A DNA stretch of 64,000 bases. Origin: Natronococcus jeotgali DSM 18795. GTDB taxonomy: Archaea; Halobacteriota; Halobacteria; Halobacteriales; Natrialbaceae. Positions within the stretch are counted from its first letter, which is position 1. Each line of letters starts with the position of its first letter. Under the pieces are notes generated by a model. The model did no database searches. It had not been told where the DNA came from and worked only from the letters and a program-made list of their open reading frames with translations. The translations under genes were made by a program, and so were the position numbers. Below are positions 62,873-64,000 of the stretch, piece by piece. The stretch covers positions 62,001 through 126,000 of the forward strand of contig NZ_AOIA01000116.1 in the NCBI RefSeq assembly GCF_000337695.1, read 5' to 3'.

Positions 62873-63697
62873 ATGAGTCGCCTTCTCGAATGGATTCGCC
62901 GCCCCGAGTACACCGGTTCGAACCGGTGTTGTCCCTGTACGATCACGAACGGCGCGCTGGTCGCGGCCGCGGTCGCCGCGCTCGCGCTCGCGCGCCGCCG
63001 ACTGCTCGCCGCCGCGGTCGGCGCCGTCGGACTCGCCTCGATCGGCGCTCGCGGCTACGTCGTTCCCTACACCCCACGCTTCGCGCCGCAACTGGCGGCC
63101 GCGCTTTCGCTCGATCCCCACGACCCCGACGAGCCCGGTTCGCTCTCGGGCGTGCCGACCGACGCGGACTCCGCGAGCGACGACGACGCGATCCCGGGCG
63201 AGGACGTTCTCGCGGCGCTGCTCGAGGCCGAGGTCGTCGTTCCCGACGGCGAGCAGCTCCGCCTCGCGGACGGGTTCGGGACCGACTGGCGCGAGGAGAT
63301 GCGCGCGCTGCGCGAGCGCGATCTCGAGGCGCTGGCCGCGCTCGCGGACGAGCACACGGCGTCGGAAACCGAGGCCCGGGTCGGCAGCAGCTTCGGTCGC
63401 TCCTACCTCGTCCTGCAGGGCGAAGGGGGGCTCGTCACGCTCCGGCGGGAGATCGCCGTCGCCGAACTCGGCGCCGCCCGCGCCCTCGAGTCGCGGGTCG
63501 ACGATCCCGCGATCCGTCGGGCCGCCGGCAAACCGCTGCGCTCGCTGCTCGAGGCGTGTCCGCTCTGTGACGGCCCCCTCGAGATCACGCAGTCGACCTG
63601 CTGTGGCGAGGTGACGCCGATCGGCTCGCTGCCCGCGGAGAAGCTGTTCTGTCCGGACTGCGACGTTCGCCTGTTCACCTTCGACCGCGAGCGCTGA
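62873..63697 (+). CDS. Membrane-associated zinc-ribbon protein of unknown function
   Basis: 274 residues. A Cys pair NRCCPCT near residue 18, two adjacent hydrophobic segments (ALVAAAVAALALARRRLLAAAVGAVGLASIG, ~27-57), an acidic middle with a coiled helical region, and a C-terminal zinc ribbon (CPLCDGPLEI, TCCGEV, FCPDCDVRLF). Divergent from trmB. I do not assign a function; a membrane-linked nucleic-acid or redox role is speculation. Confidence 0.7.
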   Translation: MSRLLEWIRRPEYTGSNRCCPCTITNGALVAAAVAALALARRRLLAAAVGAVGLASIGARGYVVPYTPRFAPQLAAALSLDPHDPDEPGSLSGVPTDADSASDDDAIPGEDVLAALLEAEVVVPDGEQLRLADGFGTDWREEMRALRERDLEALAALADEHTASETEARVGSSFGRSYLVLQGEGGLVTLRREIAVAELGAARALESRVDDPAIRRAAGKPLRSLLEACPLCDGPLEITQSTCCGEVTPIGSLPAEKLFCPDCDVRLFTFDRER

Positions 63698-63698
63698 G

Positions 63699-64000
63699 CT
63701 ACTCGTCGTCCCCGAGTTCCCGTACCGCCTCCCGGTTCGGCAGCGCGGTCATCGCGCCGGCGGCCGTCGTCGCCGCCGCGCCGACGGCGTTGGCGAAGGC
63801 GAGCGCCTCCTCGAGATCCGCCGCCTCCGACAGCGCCGCGATCGCGCCGGCGACGAAGGCGTCGCCCGCCCCGGTCGTGTCGACGACGTCGGCGTCGTAG
63901 CCGGGGTGGCTGGCGGTACCCGACCAGGGGGCGTCCGCGTCGGCGACCGCGAGGGCGCCCGCCCCGCCCCGCGTCGCCAGCACCGTCGACGGCCCGTCCT
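63699..64000 (-). CDS. PfkB family sugar kinase, C-terminal part (cut by window edge)
   Basis: The last ~100 residues are visible. GGAGALAVADADAP is followed by the anion-hole/catalytic DTTGAGDAFVAGAIAAL (Asp of GAGD) and a C-terminal helix with NAVGAAATTAAGAMTALP. The frame continues in sequence beyond position 64000, so the Val encoded by GTG at 63983 is internal. A fructokinase, KDG kinase or ribokinase role would fit the adjacent sugar importer. Confidence 0.85.
   Translation of the reverse strand, partial: DGPSTVLATRGGAGALAVADADAPWSGTASHPGYDADVVDTTGAGDAFVAGAIAALSEAADLEEALAFANAVGAAATTAAGAMTALPNREAVRELGDDE

Overview
The window is chromosomal DNA of a halophilic archaeon. It is GC-rich with strongly acidic proteins, haloarchaeal TATA boxes (several placed for leaderless mRNAs), Tat-type lipoproteins, archaeal genes (taw1, carS, CTP-dependent ribK, Orc1/Cdc6) and an S-layer N-glycosylation locus of the agl type. 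Gene content resembles the Natrialbales/Haloferacales; a member of the Natrialbaceae is my guess, but the sequence read by eye cannot settle the genus. No tRNA, rRNA or CRISPR array was seen.

Layout. (1) 1-13.3 kb: a Tat lipoprotein with a degenerate deacetylase-like domain, then a branched-chain amino-acid operon on the minus strand in the order leuA-ilvB-ilvN-ilvC-small ORF-leuC-leuD. An IS1341/TnpB-type relic with an array of tight hairpins and a secreted subtilase gene separate this block from leuB. (2) 13.7-17.7 kb: small haloarchaeal genes (ferritin-like, HalOD1, VOC, RHH regulator, several unknowns). (3) 17.7-29.2 kb: aglJ, aglF, an aglG-like gene and aglB, interleaved with an Orc1/Cdc6 gene and a replication origin (six ORB-type repeats around an AT-rich unwinding element), a broken glycosyltransferase, an MFS transporter and an HNH-type protein. 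(4) 29.2-37.7 kb: the glycerol locus, glpA-glpB-micro-ORF-glpC-Orc-like AAA protein on the minus strand, divergent from glpK and a putative glycerol permease. (5) 37.8-44.9 kb: phosphoglycolate phosphatase, taw1, ribK-ribB, ilvE and small membrane or regulatory genes. (6) 44.9-47.8 kb: a lipoprotein, a DUF502 membrane protein, proline dehydrogenase and carS. (7) 47.9-55.5 kb: two class-III aminotransferases around RidA, an M20 amidohydrolase and a BCCT transporter, probably an uptake and catabolism set for an N-acyl or amino compound. (8) 55.5-64 kb: a sugar ABC importer (binding protein, two permeases, ATPase, small membrane protein), a TIM-barrel sugar isomerase, a TrmB regulator, a zinc-ribbon membrane protein and the 3' end of a PfkB sugar kinase.

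How the parts fit: leuABCD, ilvBNC and the distant ilvE make up most of valine/leucine synthesis (ilvD is not in the window). AglJ, AglF, AglG and AglB prime, supply, extend and transfer the S-layer N-glycan. GlpK makes glycerol 3-phosphate and GlpABC oxidises it. The sugar importer is probably controlled by the adjacent TrmB protein.

Most noteworthy observations: leuA has no usable start codon in frame, while a well-placed leaderless ATG lies one frame away behind a six-G tract; a 32-codon ORF joins glpB and glpC through ATGA overlaps at both ends; an Orc-like AAA protein with a non-canonical P-loop is start/stop coupled to glpC; a replication origin sits inside the agl locus; five hairpins, four of them with 3-nt loops, lie in the TnpB relic next to the leuD stop; and an inverted repeat frames the TATA box of the sugar importer.
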